DNA of 64,000 nucleotides, from the NCBI GenBank assembly GCA_014360195.1, contig JACIXY010000007.1:1-64000 (forward strand), given 5' to 3'. Every line of letters begins with the position of its first letter. The first letter of the stretch is position 1. The position numbers and the translations under genes are program-made. This stretch comes from Bacillota bacterium. Lineage in GTDB: Bacteria; Bacillota; SHA-98; UBA4971. The notes beneath the pieces were generated by a model. The model was not told the DNA's origin and made no database searches. It saw nothing but the letters and a program-made list of their open reading frames with translations. This document shows positions 16,863 through 25,841 of this stretch, piece after piece.

Positions 16863-18467
16863 ATGAACACAGCAATGCGGGGGCACGCGGCTTCGGCATT
16901 CATCGGTGCAACAGGGCTGTTGCTAGTGATCCTGACGGTTGCAGGGTGCTTCGGCGGGCCGGCGCTGGAGCTGTCTGGGTCAGTGGACGGATACGTGTTC
17001 AAGCCGGTCGGACGCGCAGGTGCGCAGCTCAAGGTCATGTCTCGGGGACCCGGCACGGCACCGCCGCCAGGATATGAGCCGTGTGTGGGGGCTATGGTCA
17101 CTGTGACCGGGTCCACGGGTGTAGCGCTGACCGACGCAAAGGGGTACTTCAGGAAGGACAGGGTTTCGCCTGGGACGCAGACGGTCAGCATCGTATACGA
17201 GCCTTTCCGGCTGGACACGAAGGTCCTCGTCCGCAGCGGGCAGGTTACCACGGTCAACCAGGCCACCGGCAGCCTCCTCGGTAAGTGGACGATCATGATC
17301 TACATGTGCGCGGATAACAACCTGGAATCGGCGGCGATCGCCGACATGAACGAACTGGAGGAAGTCGGCTCTACCACCGACGTAAACATCCTGGTCCAGA
17401 TAGACAGGGCTGAGGGGTACGATACGAGCAACGACGACTGGACCGGGACGCGGCGATACTATATAACCCGCGACCCGAACCCTCCGGGCTCACTTGAGTA
17501 CGGCACCATCGTGTCATCCCTTGCTTCCTGGGACCGAAACGACCGTGAGATAAACATGGCTGACCCCGCGGAACTGCGCGATTTCGTCGCCTGGTGCATG
17601 GCCAACTACCCGGCGCAGCATTACGTCCTTGTGCTTTGGAACCACGGCGACGGGTGGACCATCTGGCGGGCGCCTCGCATAGTGCCGCGGGCGATCTGCA
17701 TCGATGAGAAGAGTGGAAGCGCCCTCGACGTGGACCAGATCCGTGTGGCGCTCGAGGGCCTGCCGCGCCTTGACATCATCGGGTTCGACGCGTGCCTCAT
17801 GCAGATGGCCGAGGTGGCCTACGAGGTGCGCGACGTTGCAGATATCGCCGTGGGATCGGAGGAGATAGAGCCCGAGGGAGGCTGGAACTACAGCAAAGCC
17901 CTGGCGGGTCTCTGCGCCAACCCCTACGCCACATCAGCCTGGGACCTGGCAAAAGCCATTGTAGACTCATACCTCGCTTCGTACGGGCCCGACTCAGGCT
18001 TCACACAATCAGCGTTTCGCCTCGAGCAGAGCGATGACGTAGCCACGGCGGTCAAAGCGCTCAAAGACGAACTCGTACGCCACATAGAGGGGAACGCCGG
18101 TGGGACGGACGCCGCCAGGATCAGACAGGCCCTCAGGTCCGCCAGGCTTGCAAGCCAGCAGTACTGGGGCCTCCCGCATTTCGACCTCATGGACTTCGCC
18201 GCAAAACTGCGCGCCTGCGTGGCTGACCCTGCCTCCGGCGTGTCGGACGAGGCAAAGGCGGCCATCTGTGCGAAAGCGGACGTTCTCCTGGCGGCGCTTT
18301 CGGGGCCATGGCTGTACGCAGGGGATCCAGCAGGCAACACCTACGGCAACGGGCTTTCCATCTACCTGCCGGACCTGTATTTCTGGGCCGGGGTTTATGG
18401 GTACGACTACCTGCAGTTCGAGCGGGACACGCGCTGGAGCGACATCTTCAAATACATTGATCCGTAG
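16863..18467 (+). CDS. Clostripain-family (C11) cysteine peptidase lipoprotein
   Basis: 534 aa. The signal peptide ends in a lipobox-like VAGC. Residues about 35-135 form a carboxypeptidase-regulatory-like beta domain (SVDGYVFKPVGRAG, GAMVTVTGSTGVALTDAKGY). The C11 peptidase domain follows, beginning WTIMIYMCADNNLES, with catalytic His in LWNHGDGW and catalytic Cys in IGFDACLMQMAEVAYE, and GSEEIEPEGGWNY. It would cleave after basic residues outside the cell. Start ATG 16863 with GGAGGG just upstream. Head-to-head with the S8 lipoprotein protease; the two may act together in protein degradation or envelope remodelling. Confidence 0.9.
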   Translation: MNTAMRGHAASAFIGATGLLLVILTVAGCFGGPALELSGSVDGYVFKPVGRAGAQLKVMSRGPGTAPPPGYEPCVGAMVTVTGSTGVALTDAKGYFRKDRVSPGTQTVSIVYEPFRLDTKVLVRSGQVTTVNQATGSLLGKWTIMIYMCADNNLESAAIADMNELEEVGSTTDVNILVQIDRAEGYDTSNDDWTGTRRYYITRDPNPPGSLEYGTIVSSLASWDRNDREINMADPAELRDFVAWCMANYPAQHYVLVLWNHGDGWTIWRAPRIVPRAICIDEKSGSALDVDQIRVALEGLPRLDIIGFDACLMQMAEVAYEVRDVADIAVGSEEIEPEGGWNYSKALAGLCANPYATSAWDLAKAIVDSYLASYGPDSGFTQSAFRLEQSDDVATAVKALKDELVRHIEGNAGGTDAARIRQALRSARLASQQYWGLPHFDLMDFAAKLRACVADPASGVSDEAKAAICAKADVLLAALSGPWLYAGDPAGNTYGNGLSIYLPDLYFWAGVYGYDYLQFERDTRWSDIFKYIDP

Positions 18468-18492
18468 TGGTGCATCGTCAGCCTGCAAAAAA

Positions 18493-18533
18493 GGAGCAGC
18501 TCCGCTCCTGCTTCGAAAGTGCGGAGCTGCTCC
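18493..18533 (-). terminator. Perfect 13-bp hairpin with T-run on the minus strand
   Basis: GGAGCAGCTCCGC (18493-18505) and GCGGAGCTGCTCC (18521-18533) are perfect complements. The A-run at 18487-18492 gives six T residues after the hairpin on the minus strand, the hallmark of an intrinsic terminator in that direction. On the plus strand it would be only a hairpin after the C11 gene. No minus-strand gene feeds into it that I can see. Confidence 0.6.
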
Positions 18534-18720
18534 TCCCGCGTGCACCCGTGCCATACGCGCCAGGCGTGCTCCTATCCTCGGGCACTTCCCCTCCCGGCCT
18601 GCTTCAGACTTCGCGGATGATCCAGCGCCCTGTCGCCTCTGCGCGCGAGCGCACCGTTCCCGCACCCAGCAGCACCAGCCCACAGAAGAGCAACATGAGC
18701 AGGGGCGGAGCCTCATATAT

Positions 18721-18762
18721 CTGTGGTATGGCGGTATACACCTGTGGTACGGCGGTCATCTG
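18721..18762 (+). repeat. Tandem 21-bp duplication upstream of the L,D-transpeptidase gene
   Basis: CTGTGGTATGGCGGTATACAC (18721-18741) is followed directly by a diverged second copy (18742-18762). It lies in the 330-bp gap before the gene at 18798, otherwise without recognisable content beyond the hairpin at 18493. Confidence 0.6.
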
Positions 18763-18797
18763 CAACGCCATATGAGAAAGCCGGGAGTGCTTTCGGT

Positions 18798-19802
18798 ATG
18801 AGCGGAAAACGAAGGGTCTATCGCGCGCTGGCATGCTTCGCGGCGGCGGTCGTCGTGGCTGTGTGGTGCGCCGCTTCCTCTGCTGCGCCGGAGCCTGCGT
18901 CGGAGCGTGCCTCCAGCCAGGAGTCGATAGGTCGTCCGCGACCGTACAGGGTGGTCGTCCCGAGGTGCGGCGAGACCAACCGCCGTCTGTACCTCACGAA
19001 GCCTCCTCTCAGGGGACACGATGTGGTGGAGCTACAGGAGCGCCTGCGAACGCTCGGCTTCTTCTCGGGCAAGGCAGACGGCGTGTTCGACCTGTCCACC
19101 GACGCCGCCGTCCGGGCGTTCCAGCGCGCCGTTGACCTGGAACCTGACGGCGTGGTCACCCCTGACATGTGGCTCAAGATGGCCACGGGTCCGGCGCGGA
19201 CTCTTCCCGCGCTTGCGGAAAGCGAGGTTCCGGAGGGAGAACGAAGGATAGTGGTGGACGTGACGAAGCTAACCCTGACGCTTTATGCAGGCGACAAGGT
19301 CGTGAAGCAGTACCCCATCGCCATCGGGAAGTGGCACACACCGACGCCGATCGGGGAGTTCGCCATCATCGAGAAGGACTACGCTCCCGGAGGGGCGTTC
19401 GGGTCGCGCTGGATGGGGCTGAACGTCCCTTGGGGCGGGTACGGCATCCACGGCACCAACCGTCCCTGGTCCGTAGGGACCGCGGCAAGCGCAGGGTGCA
19501 TCAGAATGTTCAACGAGGACGTGGAGGAGCTCTTCGAGCTTATCCCCATCAAGACCCGGGTCTTCATCATCGGCTACGAGCCCGAGGGGGAGATCACACG
19601 CGAACTCGGGCCGGGCGCCACCGGGCAGGATGTCCAGGTGCTGCAGTACTACCTGAGACGCGAAGCCTTTGACGCAGGCCCGCTCGACGGCAGGTTCGGC
19701 GAACGCGTCGAAGCGGCCGTCAAGGAGATGCAGAAGTTTTACGGGGTCCCGGTGACGGGCCGGGTGGGGACGAACGAGCTTTACCTGCTAGGCCTCAGGT
19801 GA
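18798..19802 (+). CDS. L,D-transpeptidase (YkuD) with two peptidoglycan-binding domains
   Basis: 334 aa. Signal/anchor helix (ALACFAAAVVVAVWCAASSA), then a type 1 peptidoglycan-binding domain (GHDVVELQERLRTLGFF then DGVFDLSTDAAVRAFQ). The YkuD catalytic domain has RIVVDVTKLTLTLY, KWHTPTPIGEF and the active-site motif IHGTNRPWSVG ... SAGCIRM (His and Cys present). A second peptidoglycan-binding domain sits at the C-terminus (ATGQDVQVLQYYLR, DGRFGERVEAAVKEMQ). It would form 3-3 crosslinks in peptidoglycan. Start ATG 18798 matches the signal peptide, with GGGAG upstream. The next gene follows after 30 bp, so the two may be co-transcribed. Confidence 0.92.
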   Translation: MSGKRRVYRALACFAAAVVVAVWCAASSAAPEPASERASSQESIGRPRPYRVVVPRCGETNRRLYLTKPPLRGHDVVELQERLRTLGFFSGKADGVFDLSTDAAVRAFQRAVDLEPDGVVTPDMWLKMATGPARTLPALAESEVPEGERRIVVDVTKLTLTLYAGDKVVKQYPIAIGKWHTPTPIGEFAIIEKDYAPGGAFGSRWMGLNVPWGGYGIHGTNRPWSVGTAASAGCIRMFNEDVEELFELIPIKTRVFIIGYEPEGEITRELGPGATGQDVQVLQYYLRREAFDAGPLDGRFGERVEAAVKEMQKFYGVPVTGRVGTNELYLLGLR

Positions 19803-19832
19803 CTCTGACAAAGAAAGAGCGGAGGTCTACAT

Positions 19833-21323
19833 ATGCGCTGGATTCGCACGGTCCTCCTGACCGTGTCAGCCTTCGTCGTGCTGGGGTTTGGTGCCGCTGT
19901 GGTCGCGGTGTTCACGAGGCCCGAGCTAATGCGCCCCGGGCCGTATCATCCCCGCGCCCTTTACTATCGGCTCCTCGGCTACCCCGTTCACCCCTGGGTC
20001 AGGGTGGACCCGACGAAGCTATACACCCTCAGGGTGTGGAGCACGCGCTGGCCGCTCTTCAGGGACGGGTACGGGTATGACGACCTCATCGACGAAGCGG
20101 CGGCTGAGTTCCGCAGGGTCTACCCCAACGTTGAAGTGGAGTATGTGCTGCTGAGGTTGGACGAGATCGGCCCTGCCATCGCGGAGGCCGTCGCCACCAC
20201 CACTCCGCCGGACATCTGTGTTGCGCCCTTCGAGCCGTCGCTCGTCGAGAGCGGGCTGATGGTGCCCCTGGACGTCTTCATGTGCGGCAAGGAGGCCGGT
20301 GATGCGGCGGCCGAGGCCTTCGAGCCCCGCGCCCTGCAGTCGCTCGTCCTCGACGGCCGCATGTGGGCGTGGCCGGCATGGATCTCGGTGCGGTCGTGGG
20401 CCGGAAACGCCCAGCTTCTCAGGCAGGCCGGCGTGGACGTCGAGAGAGTCATGACCCTTGGATGGTCCTATGAGGACGTCCTCGCGATGGTACGGGCCGT
20501 GGCAGCGCGCCAGGCGGGGATCGATGACCACTACCGCGCATACGCCCTTGTCCTTGATGGAGGATCCACGAGCACGCTGGACACACTGATGCAGGCCGCA
20601 GGCCGTGGACTTGCCCTCGCGCCCGACGGCAGCCTTGCCTGGCGGGGGGCGCCGCTGGCTTCCGTCCTGTCTTTCTTGGAGAAGGCAAGGGAGGAGGGAG
20701 CATTCCCCGAGCCCGCCGCACGAATGGGCGAGCGCATGCTGGAGCTTTTCTGGACGGGAAGGGCGGCGGTCATAGGGCCCGTGGGGCCTGGGTTCGCGCG
20801 CCACGTCCGCGAGCGACAGGAGCGGGTGGCTCAAGGGAAGCTCCCATACGCGTATAAGGGCGTGGAGCCTGTGTTGCTTCCCATCCCGCACCCGCCTGGC
20901 GGCGCGACGAACTCGTGCATATCTGTAACCTCAGCGATGGTGTTCAAGCACCCGGGCCGCGGCGGTGAGGACGCGGCGCGGCTTGCGGTGGAGTTCGCGC
21001 GCCTGCTTGCAAGGAAAGAGGCGCTGTGGCTCGCGAAGGAAATGTGCGTTGTGCCTGCTCACCTCACCGACCGAGAGCAGGTGCTCGGAATGATCGGGCC
21101 CGACGGAGCAAGCGAGCGCTTCGTCATTGGCGCAGCTGCATCCGGGACCGCCTGCCGCCACCGGTCGGCTGAGCTCGCCCTCAGGGAAACAGAGGTCCGC
21201 AGGCAGGCAATCGCGCCCGCCCTGGCTGCATTCTGGAATGGCAACCTTCGCGCCAGCGATTTCGACACGTATGTCAGTCGGAATCTTCCCGGTGGGGTAT
21301 CTAGTAGCGCGAAGAGGAATTGA
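19833..21323 (+). CDS. Membrane-tethered extracellular solute-binding protein (family 1-like)
   Basis: 496 aa. One N-terminal transmembrane helix (VLLTVSAFVVLGFGAAVVAV) and no lipobox cysteine. The rest resembles ABC-transporter sugar-binding proteins: YTLRVWSTRW, YDDLIDEAAAEFRRVYPNVEVEY, TTPPDICVAPFEPSLVESGLMVPLD, GWSYEDVLAMVRAVA, FWTGRAAVIGPVGPGF and LARKEALWLAKEMCVVP. No permease or ATPase gene is adjacent, so it may serve a transporter encoded elsewhere or act in sensing. Start ATG 19833 with GGAGG upstream. Confidence 0.78.
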   Translation: MRWIRTVLLTVSAFVVLGFGAAVVAVFTRPELMRPGPYHPRALYYRLLGYPVHPWVRVDPTKLYTLRVWSTRWPLFRDGYGYDDLIDEAAAEFRRVYPNVEVEYVLLRLDEIGPAIAEAVATTTPPDICVAPFEPSLVESGLMVPLDVFMCGKEAGDAAAEAFEPRALQSLVLDGRMWAWPAWISVRSWAGNAQLLRQAGVDVERVMTLGWSYEDVLAMVRAVAARQAGIDDHYRAYALVLDGGSTSTLDTLMQAAGRGLALAPDGSLAWRGAPLASVLSFLEKAREEGAFPEPAARMGERMLELFWTGRAAVIGPVGPGFARHVRERQERVAQGKLPYAYKGVEPVLLPIPHPPGGATNSCISVTSAMVFKHPGRGGEDAARLAVEFARLLARKEALWLAKEMCVVPAHLTDREQVLGMIGPDGASERFVIGAAASGTACRHRSAELALRETEVRRQAIAPALAAFWNGNLRASDFDTYVSRNLPGGVSSSAKRN

Positions 21324-21393
21324 CAGGGGTCTGGCGAAGTGATAGCCAGTATCCGGGTCCACACGGGCTTGCGACAACCAGGAGGGGTTTTGA

Positions 21394-21996
21394 GTGCAGT
21401 CGTCCATTGTGTACAGGATCGGGGATTCATTGTACATCAACCTCACCAACCGTTGCACCAACGATTGTGAGTTTTGCATCCGCCGGACATCCGACGGAGT
21501 GGGCGGCGAGCGGTTGTGGTTGGAGCAGGAGCCCACCGTGGAGCAGGTGATCGCGGAGCTTGAAAAGGCGCCGACCGCGCATCTGAAGGAGGTTGTGTTC
21601 TGTGGGTTCGGCGAGCCCATGATGCGCCTCGAAGAGGTGAAAGCCATAGCCAAATGGCTGAAAGAGCGTGGGATGTACGTCAGAATGAATACCAACGGCC
21701 ACGGGAATCTCATACACGGCCGTAACGTGGTACCTGAACTCGCCGGCCTTGTTGACTGCATGTCCATAAGTCTCAACGCGTCAAATGCCGCAGCATACGA
21801 CGCCCTGTGTCATCCTATATACGGTCGGCAGGCTTTCAAGGCGGTCATCGCTTTTGCGCGGGAGTGCAAGAGACACATTCCCCGGGTAGTATTGAGTGTG
21901 GTGCAAGTACCTGGCGTCAGCATATGGGGATGCAGGAGGATCGCATCCAAACTGAAAGCCGAGTTCCGGGTGAGACACTACGATTCACACATATAA
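21394..21996 (+). CDS. Radical SAM protein, TatD-associated type
   Basis: 200 aa. The radical SAM cluster motif is CTNDCEFC in NLTNRCTNDCEFCIRRT near the N-terminus, followed by EVVFCGFGEPMMRLEEV (the GGE-like SAM motif), MNTNGHGNLIHGRNVVPEL and SISLNASNAAAYDALCHP. This matches the short radical SAM family often encoded beside tatD in Firmicutes, upstream of yabE/ksgA. No tatD is present here, but its place before yabE fits. Start GTG 21394 with AGGAGGGG upstream. Its substrate is unknown. Confidence 0.82.
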   Translation: MQSSIVYRIGDSLYINLTNRCTNDCEFCIRRTSDGVGGERLWLEQEPTVEQVIAELEKAPTAHLKEVVFCGFGEPMMRLEEVKAIAKWLKERGMYVRMNTNGHGNLIHGRNVVPELAGLVDCMSISLNASNAAAYDALCHPIYGRQAFKAVIAFARECKRHIPRVVLSVVQVPGVSIWGCRRIASKLKAEFRVRHYDSHI

Positions 21997-22320
21997 CATT
22001 CGAGGGTCGTCGCAGCATGCTGCGCTGACACGGTTCTGGGTAAGCGTGCATAATACGGTAAGTACCTGCCCATAATGGTGTCGAACGCTCCCCCATACAG
22101 GCGATAGGGTGAGATCTTGCGATCGAAGGAGGATTTTGCTGATTTTAGGCGAATATTAGCGAACGAGCTTTTGACTTGTCAGGCGGGTACATCGTAGCCT
22201 GGCCGGGGAATAGGGTACAAGAGTAGGCATGTTAGCACTCAAGGATGCGGCGTGAGCGCCCGGCTGACCTCTGTTTGATCTTGGGGGCAGCGGGTGCGAC
22301 GCCGCAAGGAGGATGAGGAA
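21997..22320. other. Intergenic region before yabE, weak promoter only
   Basis: About 320 bases. The best promoter-like pair is TTGACT (22171-22176) with TAGCCT (22195-22200), spacer 18. I see no small gene. Confidence 0.4.
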
Positions 22321-23349
22321 ATGACGACTGGCCCCTGTGAAAAGCGGGAGCGGGCGTCGGTTCTGACTGAGCGTAGAAGAGAGATCGCGCTTGTGGTATG
22401 TGCTGCTGTTCTTCTTGTGACAGGCCTTGCCGGGGCTGCCAGGGAAGTTAAAGTGATCGTTGACGACGAGGTCATTTCGGTAGCAACGACTGCGCTCAGG
22501 GTAGGTGACATCCTGAAGCAGGCCGGGGTCGAACTGAACGAAGGGGACAAGGTGACTCCAGGAGCCTCGGAGCGTGTGTATGGCTCGGCCACCATCACGG
22601 TTACGCGCGCCGTCCCTGTCACGGTGGCCGTGGACGGCCGGTTGCTCAAGATCCGGTCCACCGGCCCCATGGTGAAGCACGTGCTCGCCGAGGCGGGCGT
22701 CCTGCTGAGGCCGGATGACAGGGTAAGCCCCGGGATGGAGGTGGGCCTCACCCCCGGGATGCAGATAAAGGTCATCCGCGTGACGTCCGAGGTCATCACA
22801 AGGCAGGTGCGGGTAGCGTATCGAATCGAGCGCAGGCCCGACCCGGGTATGGATCGGGGTAAGACGAAGGTGCTGCGGCCCGGCGTGGAGGGCGTGAGAG
22901 AGCAGAAAGTGCTCGTTACGTACGAGGACGGCAGGCCGGTCAGCGAGAAGGTGCTGTCCAGCAGAGTGCTGCGGGAGCCTGTATCCAAGCTCCTTGCAGT
23001 CGGGACGCGGAACCCGGTGCGCACCCTGCATACGTCTCGCGGGACGTTCCGGTACCGCGACTGTTATACGATGCTCGCGACCGCCTATGAGCCGGGCCCG
23101 AGGAGCTGCGGCAGGTACGCTGACGGGTACACGGCCATCGGGATGAAGGCTGAACCGGGCGTTGTGGCGGTTGATCCGAGGATCATCCCTCTGAAGACGA
23201 AGCTCTATGTCGAGGGCTACGGCCCGGCCATCGCCGCCGATGTGGGGGCGGCCATCAAGGGCCACCGCATCGACCTGCTTTTCGAGACCGTGGAGGAGGC
23301 CCTGCGTTACGGGAGACGATGGGTAAAGGTGTACGTTCTGGAACCGTAA
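22321..23349 (+). CDS. yabE: YabE-like cell-wall protein (DUF348, G5 and 3D domains)
   Basis: 342 aa. Transmembrane/signal helix (IALVVCAAVLLVTGLAGA), two DUF348 repeats (VKVIVDDEVISVATTALRVG; VTVAVDGRLLKIRSTGPMV), a G5 domain (ITRQVRVAYRIERRPDP ... GVREQKVLVTYEDGRPV) and a C-terminal 3D domain with the conserved aspartates (TMLATAYEP, YTAIGMKAEPGVVAVDPRIIPL, AIAADVGAAIKGHRIDLLF). The 3D domain is a murein hydrolase fold related to MltA and Sps-type resuscitation factors. I used ATG 22321, which has AAGGAGG at the right distance. It overlaps ksgA, as in Bacillus-type gene order, but rnmV is missing between them. Confidence 0.9.
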   Translation: MTTGPCEKRERASVLTERRREIALVVCAAVLLVTGLAGAAREVKVIVDDEVISVATTALRVGDILKQAGVELNEGDKVTPGASERVYGSATITVTRAVPVTVAVDGRLLKIRSTGPMVKHVLAEAGVLLRPDDRVSPGMEVGLTPGMQIKVIRVTSEVITRQVRVAYRIERRPDPGMDRGKTKVLRPGVEGVREQKVLVTYEDGRPVSEKVLSSRVLREPVSKLLAVGTRNPVRTLHTSRGTFRYRDCYTMLATAYEPGPRSCGRYADGYTAIGMKAEPGVVAVDPRIIPLKTKLYVEGYGPAIAADVGAAIKGHRIDLLFETVEEALRYGRRWVKVYVLEP

Positions 23350-24218
23350 AACCCTGCGCCCGCAGGTTGAGGGGAGTCCCCTCGATCCGGCCGAGGAAAA
23401 ACCTCGGCCAGAACTTTCTCGTGGACTCCTCGTACCTCGACGTTATCATCAGCGCGGCCGATCTCGGCCGCGCTGATGCTGTGCTCGAGATTGGGGCCGG
23501 CACGGGGATTCTCACGCAGGCCCTTGCTGAGCGCGCGGCGCACGTAATAGCAGTGGAGCTTGATGACAGGCTCGTCGAGATCCTGCGCGCGAATTTCGCC
23601 GGTTTGCCGAACGTGGACATCCTTCACGCCGACATCCTGGACCTTGGCTTGACAGAGTTAATGCAATTTGATAGACTTTCTTACAGGAAATGCAAGGTGG
23701 TCGCCAACCTGCCATACTACATTACGTCGCCCGTTATCCTGAAGCTCCTTGAAGAGGTCAGGTTCTTCGAGCGCATCGTGGTGCTGGTGCAAAAAGAGGT
23801 TGCAGAGAGGATGGTCGCCGCTCCGGGATCCAAGAGGTACGGAGCGTTTTCTGTAGTTGTGCAGTATCACGCCGTCCCGGAGATCGTCGCCATCGTGCCT
23901 CCGGAGGCGTTCCGGCCCGCTCCGAAGGTGGACTCGGCCGTGGTCCGTCTCCTTGTGCGCCGGGAGCCGCCGGTCAAGGTCGCCAGCGAGAACCTGCTGT
24001 TTGCCGTGGTCAGGGCGGGGTTCCGGATGAGGCGCAAAACGCTGCTACGGGCGCTCGTCATGGCCGGGCAGGCAGGCCTGGGGCTTCCGGGGGCGGACGA
24101 GAAGGCGATCCGGGAGGCGCTCGAGAGGGCCGGCATCAAGCCGGAGAGACGGGCGGAGACCCTCAGCCTCGACGAGTTCGGCAGGCTGGCCGACGCCCTT
24201 CTGGCCGTAAGGCCGTAA
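23319..24218 (+). CDS. rsmA: 16S rRNA (adenine(1518)-N6/adenine(1519)-N6)-dimethyltransferase
   Basis: KsgA/RsmA dimethylates two adjacent adenines in helix 45 of 16S rRNA during 30S maturation. Motifs seen: RKNLGQNFLVD, VLEIGAGTGILTQAL (SAM motif I), VIAVELDDRLVEIL, ILHADILDL, the catalytic KVVANLPYYITSPVI (NLPY), and FRPAPKVDSAVVRL. 299 aa is a normal length. It starts 31 bp inside yabE at ATG 23319 after GGGAGA; a TTG near 23367 is an alternative. In the usual position before yabG and veg. Confidence 0.96.
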   Translation: MGKGVRSGTVKPCARRLRGVPSIRPRKNLGQNFLVDSSYLDVIISAADLGRADAVLEIGAGTGILTQALAERAAHVIAVELDDRLVEILRANFAGLPNVDILHADILDLGLTELMQFDRLSYRKCKVVANLPYYITSPVILKLLEEVRFFERIVVLVQKEVAERMVAAPGSKRYGAFSVVVQYHAVPEIVAIVPPEAFRPAPKVDSAVVRLLVRREPPVKVASENLLFAVVRAGFRMRRKTLLRALVMAGQAGLGLPGADEKAIREALERAGIKPERRAETLSLDEFGRLADALLAVRP

Positions 24219-24243
24219 CAGGGATTCATCCTCAGACATCAAG

Positions 24244-24723
24244 GTGAGGAAAGTGGTTTTCATAAGCCCGACAAAGGGCAAGCTTAGCTTCAACGACACT
24301 TTCAAAGACATCATGAGTTACATGCAGGAGATGCCCGGCGTCCCCTACAAGCTTATCATCGGCACCGATTCACAGCTTCGGGAGGATGCCTGCTTTGTCA
24401 CGGCCATAGTTGTCCACAGAGTCGGGAAGGGCGCCCGGTACTACTACAGCAAAGAGAAGGAAAGGATGGGGCGCAGCCTGAGGCAGAGGATCTTCTACGA
24501 GACTGCGAAGAGCCTTGGAGTCGCAAGCAAGCTCGCGGAGAAGCTGGCGAAGAACGGTTACGGCGACCTCGACGTGGAGATTCACCTGGACATCGGGCAA
24601 AACGGTGAGACGAAGGACCTCATCCGCGAAATCGTCGGTATGGTGACTGGGACGGGCTTTGCCGCGAGGATCAAGCCCGACTCTTACGGAGCGTCGAAGG
24701 TGGCGGACAAGCACACGAAATAG
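24244..24723 (+). CDS. DUF458 / YkuK-family RNase H-like protein
   Basis: 159 aa, YkuK family: FISPTKGKLSFNDTFKDI near the N-terminus, LIIGTDSQLREDACFVTAIVV (an RNase H-like first strand with Asp), KGARYYYSKEK, YGDLDVEIHLDIGQNGETKDLI and PDSYGASKVADKHT at the C-terminus. The family is linked to sporulating Firmicutes; its reaction is not known. Start GTG 24244 or GTG 24253; the AGGTGAGG at 24242-24249 could serve the second. It lies 25 bp after ksgA and is probably co-transcribed. Confidence 0.85.
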   Translation: MRKVVFISPTKGKLSFNDTFKDIMSYMQEMPGVPYKLIIGTDSQLREDACFVTAIVVHRVGKGARYYYSKEKERMGRSLRQRIFYETAKSLGVASKLAEKLAKNGYGDLDVEIHLDIGQNGETKDLIREIVGMVTGTGFAARIKPDSYGASKVADKHTK

Positions 24724-24786
24724 GCGGTCGTGGCAGGCCGGGAGGATTTCGGGAAGATTTCGGAAGGTATTCGGGAAGTACCTGAC

Positions 24787-24815
24787 AGGCGCCCACGCGA
24801 CGGGCGCCTTCGTGT
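24787..24815 (+). terminator. Intrinsic terminator-like hairpin after the DUF458 gene
   Basis: AGGCGCCC (24787-24794) pairs with GGGCGCCT (24102 series: 24802-24809), loop ACGCGAC, followed by TTCGTGTTC. The T-run is broken but the stem is strong. It separates the ksgA unit from yabG. Confidence 0.55.
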
Positions 24816-24860
24816 TCACGTGAGGGGCTGACCATAACGGCAGGTAGAACCTCCATCGGC

Positions 24861-24887
24861 ACCTTTTCCCGTCCACCTCATAGTATG
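24861..24887 (+). promoter_or_regulatory. Possible sigma-K-like promoter for yabG
   Basis: CATAGTATG (24879-24887) differs by one base from the sigma-K -10 consensus CATANNNTA, with an ACC at the expected -35 position near 24861. yabG is a sigma-K gene in Bacillus subtilis, which makes this plausible but unproven. Confidence 0.35.
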
Positions 24888-24935
24888 TTGGTGTATGTTG
24901 GTGGCAACCGAGACGGTGCCGATGGAGGGGAGAAC

Positions 24936-25841
24936 GTGGAGCTTATCAGGGTTGGAGACGCGGTCTCTCGGAAGTCGCACGGGTCTGACGTCATATTCGC
25001 GGTGCTCAAGATCATATCGGGTCCCGCACGTCGCGCGGTCGCGGTCCTCAAAGGGCTGAACGCCCGCCTGGTGGCGGATGCGCCTCTCGGGGACCTCGTG
25101 CGCGTGCGACAGAAAGATATAGAGTCCGCTCGCGAGCAGGTACACAGGCTTTCAAGGGAGTCCCTGGAGAAAGTGTTCCTGCGTCGAATGGCGGAGGAAC
25201 TCAGCGCGACCGGATTTCGAGGACGAGAGGCCGACGTGCTGCCCCCAGGGCTGAACTATGGAAAGATGCCTGGGCGTGTCCTTCACCTTGACGGGGACGG
25301 GGACTATCTAAAGAATTGCCTGAGATACTACCAGGAACTCGGGGTGCCTGTCGTGGGAGAGCACGTTCCCGAGGAGGCCCAGCCTGACAAGGTTGTGCCC
25401 CTCATTCGGACGCATCTGCCGGACATCCTCGTGCTTACGGGGCACGATGGCCTCATCGCCCGGCGGGGCGACAGGACGAGGCTCGAGAACTATCGGACAT
25501 CGCGGTACTTCGTGGAAGCGGTGAGGCGCGCCCGCCAGGTGGAGCCGGACAAGGATGCGCTGGTCATAGTAGCGGGTGCCTGCCAGTCCCACTACGAGGC
25601 CATCCTTGAGGCCGGCGCCAACTTCGCAAGTTCGCCGGAGAGAGTGTTCATCCACTGTTATGACCCGATCCTTGTGGCCGAGAAAGTGGCGTTCACGCCC
25701 TTTGACAGCGTGGTTCATGTGACCCACGCCATCGAGAACACGGTGAGCGGCATCAAGGGCATCGGCGGGATAGAGACCAGGGGTAAGCTCAGGCTGAGCC
25801 TGCCGAACACCGGGGCCTGGGCTACGACGGAAACCGCATAG
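24936..25841 (+). CDS. yabG: Sporulation peptidase YabG
   Basis: YabG is a cysteine protease that processes spore coat proteins (and, in Clostridia, pre-pro-CspA and SipL-associated proteins) inside the mother cell. Family features: VGDAVSRKSHGSDVIFAV, GPARRAVAVLKGLNARLVADAP, PGRVLHLDGDGDYLKNCLRYY, PDILVLTGHDGL, NYRTSRYFVEAVRRAR, IVAGACQSHYEAILEAGANF (conserved Cys/His) and a conserved C-terminal ASSPERVFIHCYDP region with INT-like IENTVSGIKGIGGIETRG. I chose GTG 24936 because GGAGGGGAG precedes it; the frame is open back to 24885. Its target proteins may include the SPOCS proteins encoded downstream. Confidence 0.93.
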   Translation: MELIRVGDAVSRKSHGSDVIFAVLKIISGPARRAVAVLKGLNARLVADAPLGDLVRVRQKDIESAREQVHRLSRESLEKVFLRRMAEELSATGFRGREADVLPPGLNYGKMPGRVLHLDGDGDYLKNCLRYYQELGVPVVGEHVPEEAQPDKVVPLIRTHLPDILVLTGHDGLIARRGDRTRLENYRTSRYFVEAVRRARQVEPDKDALVIVAGACQSHYEAILEAGANFASSPERVFIHCYDPILVAEKVAFTPFDSVVHVTHAIENTVSGIKGIGGIETRGKLRLSLPNTGAWATTETA

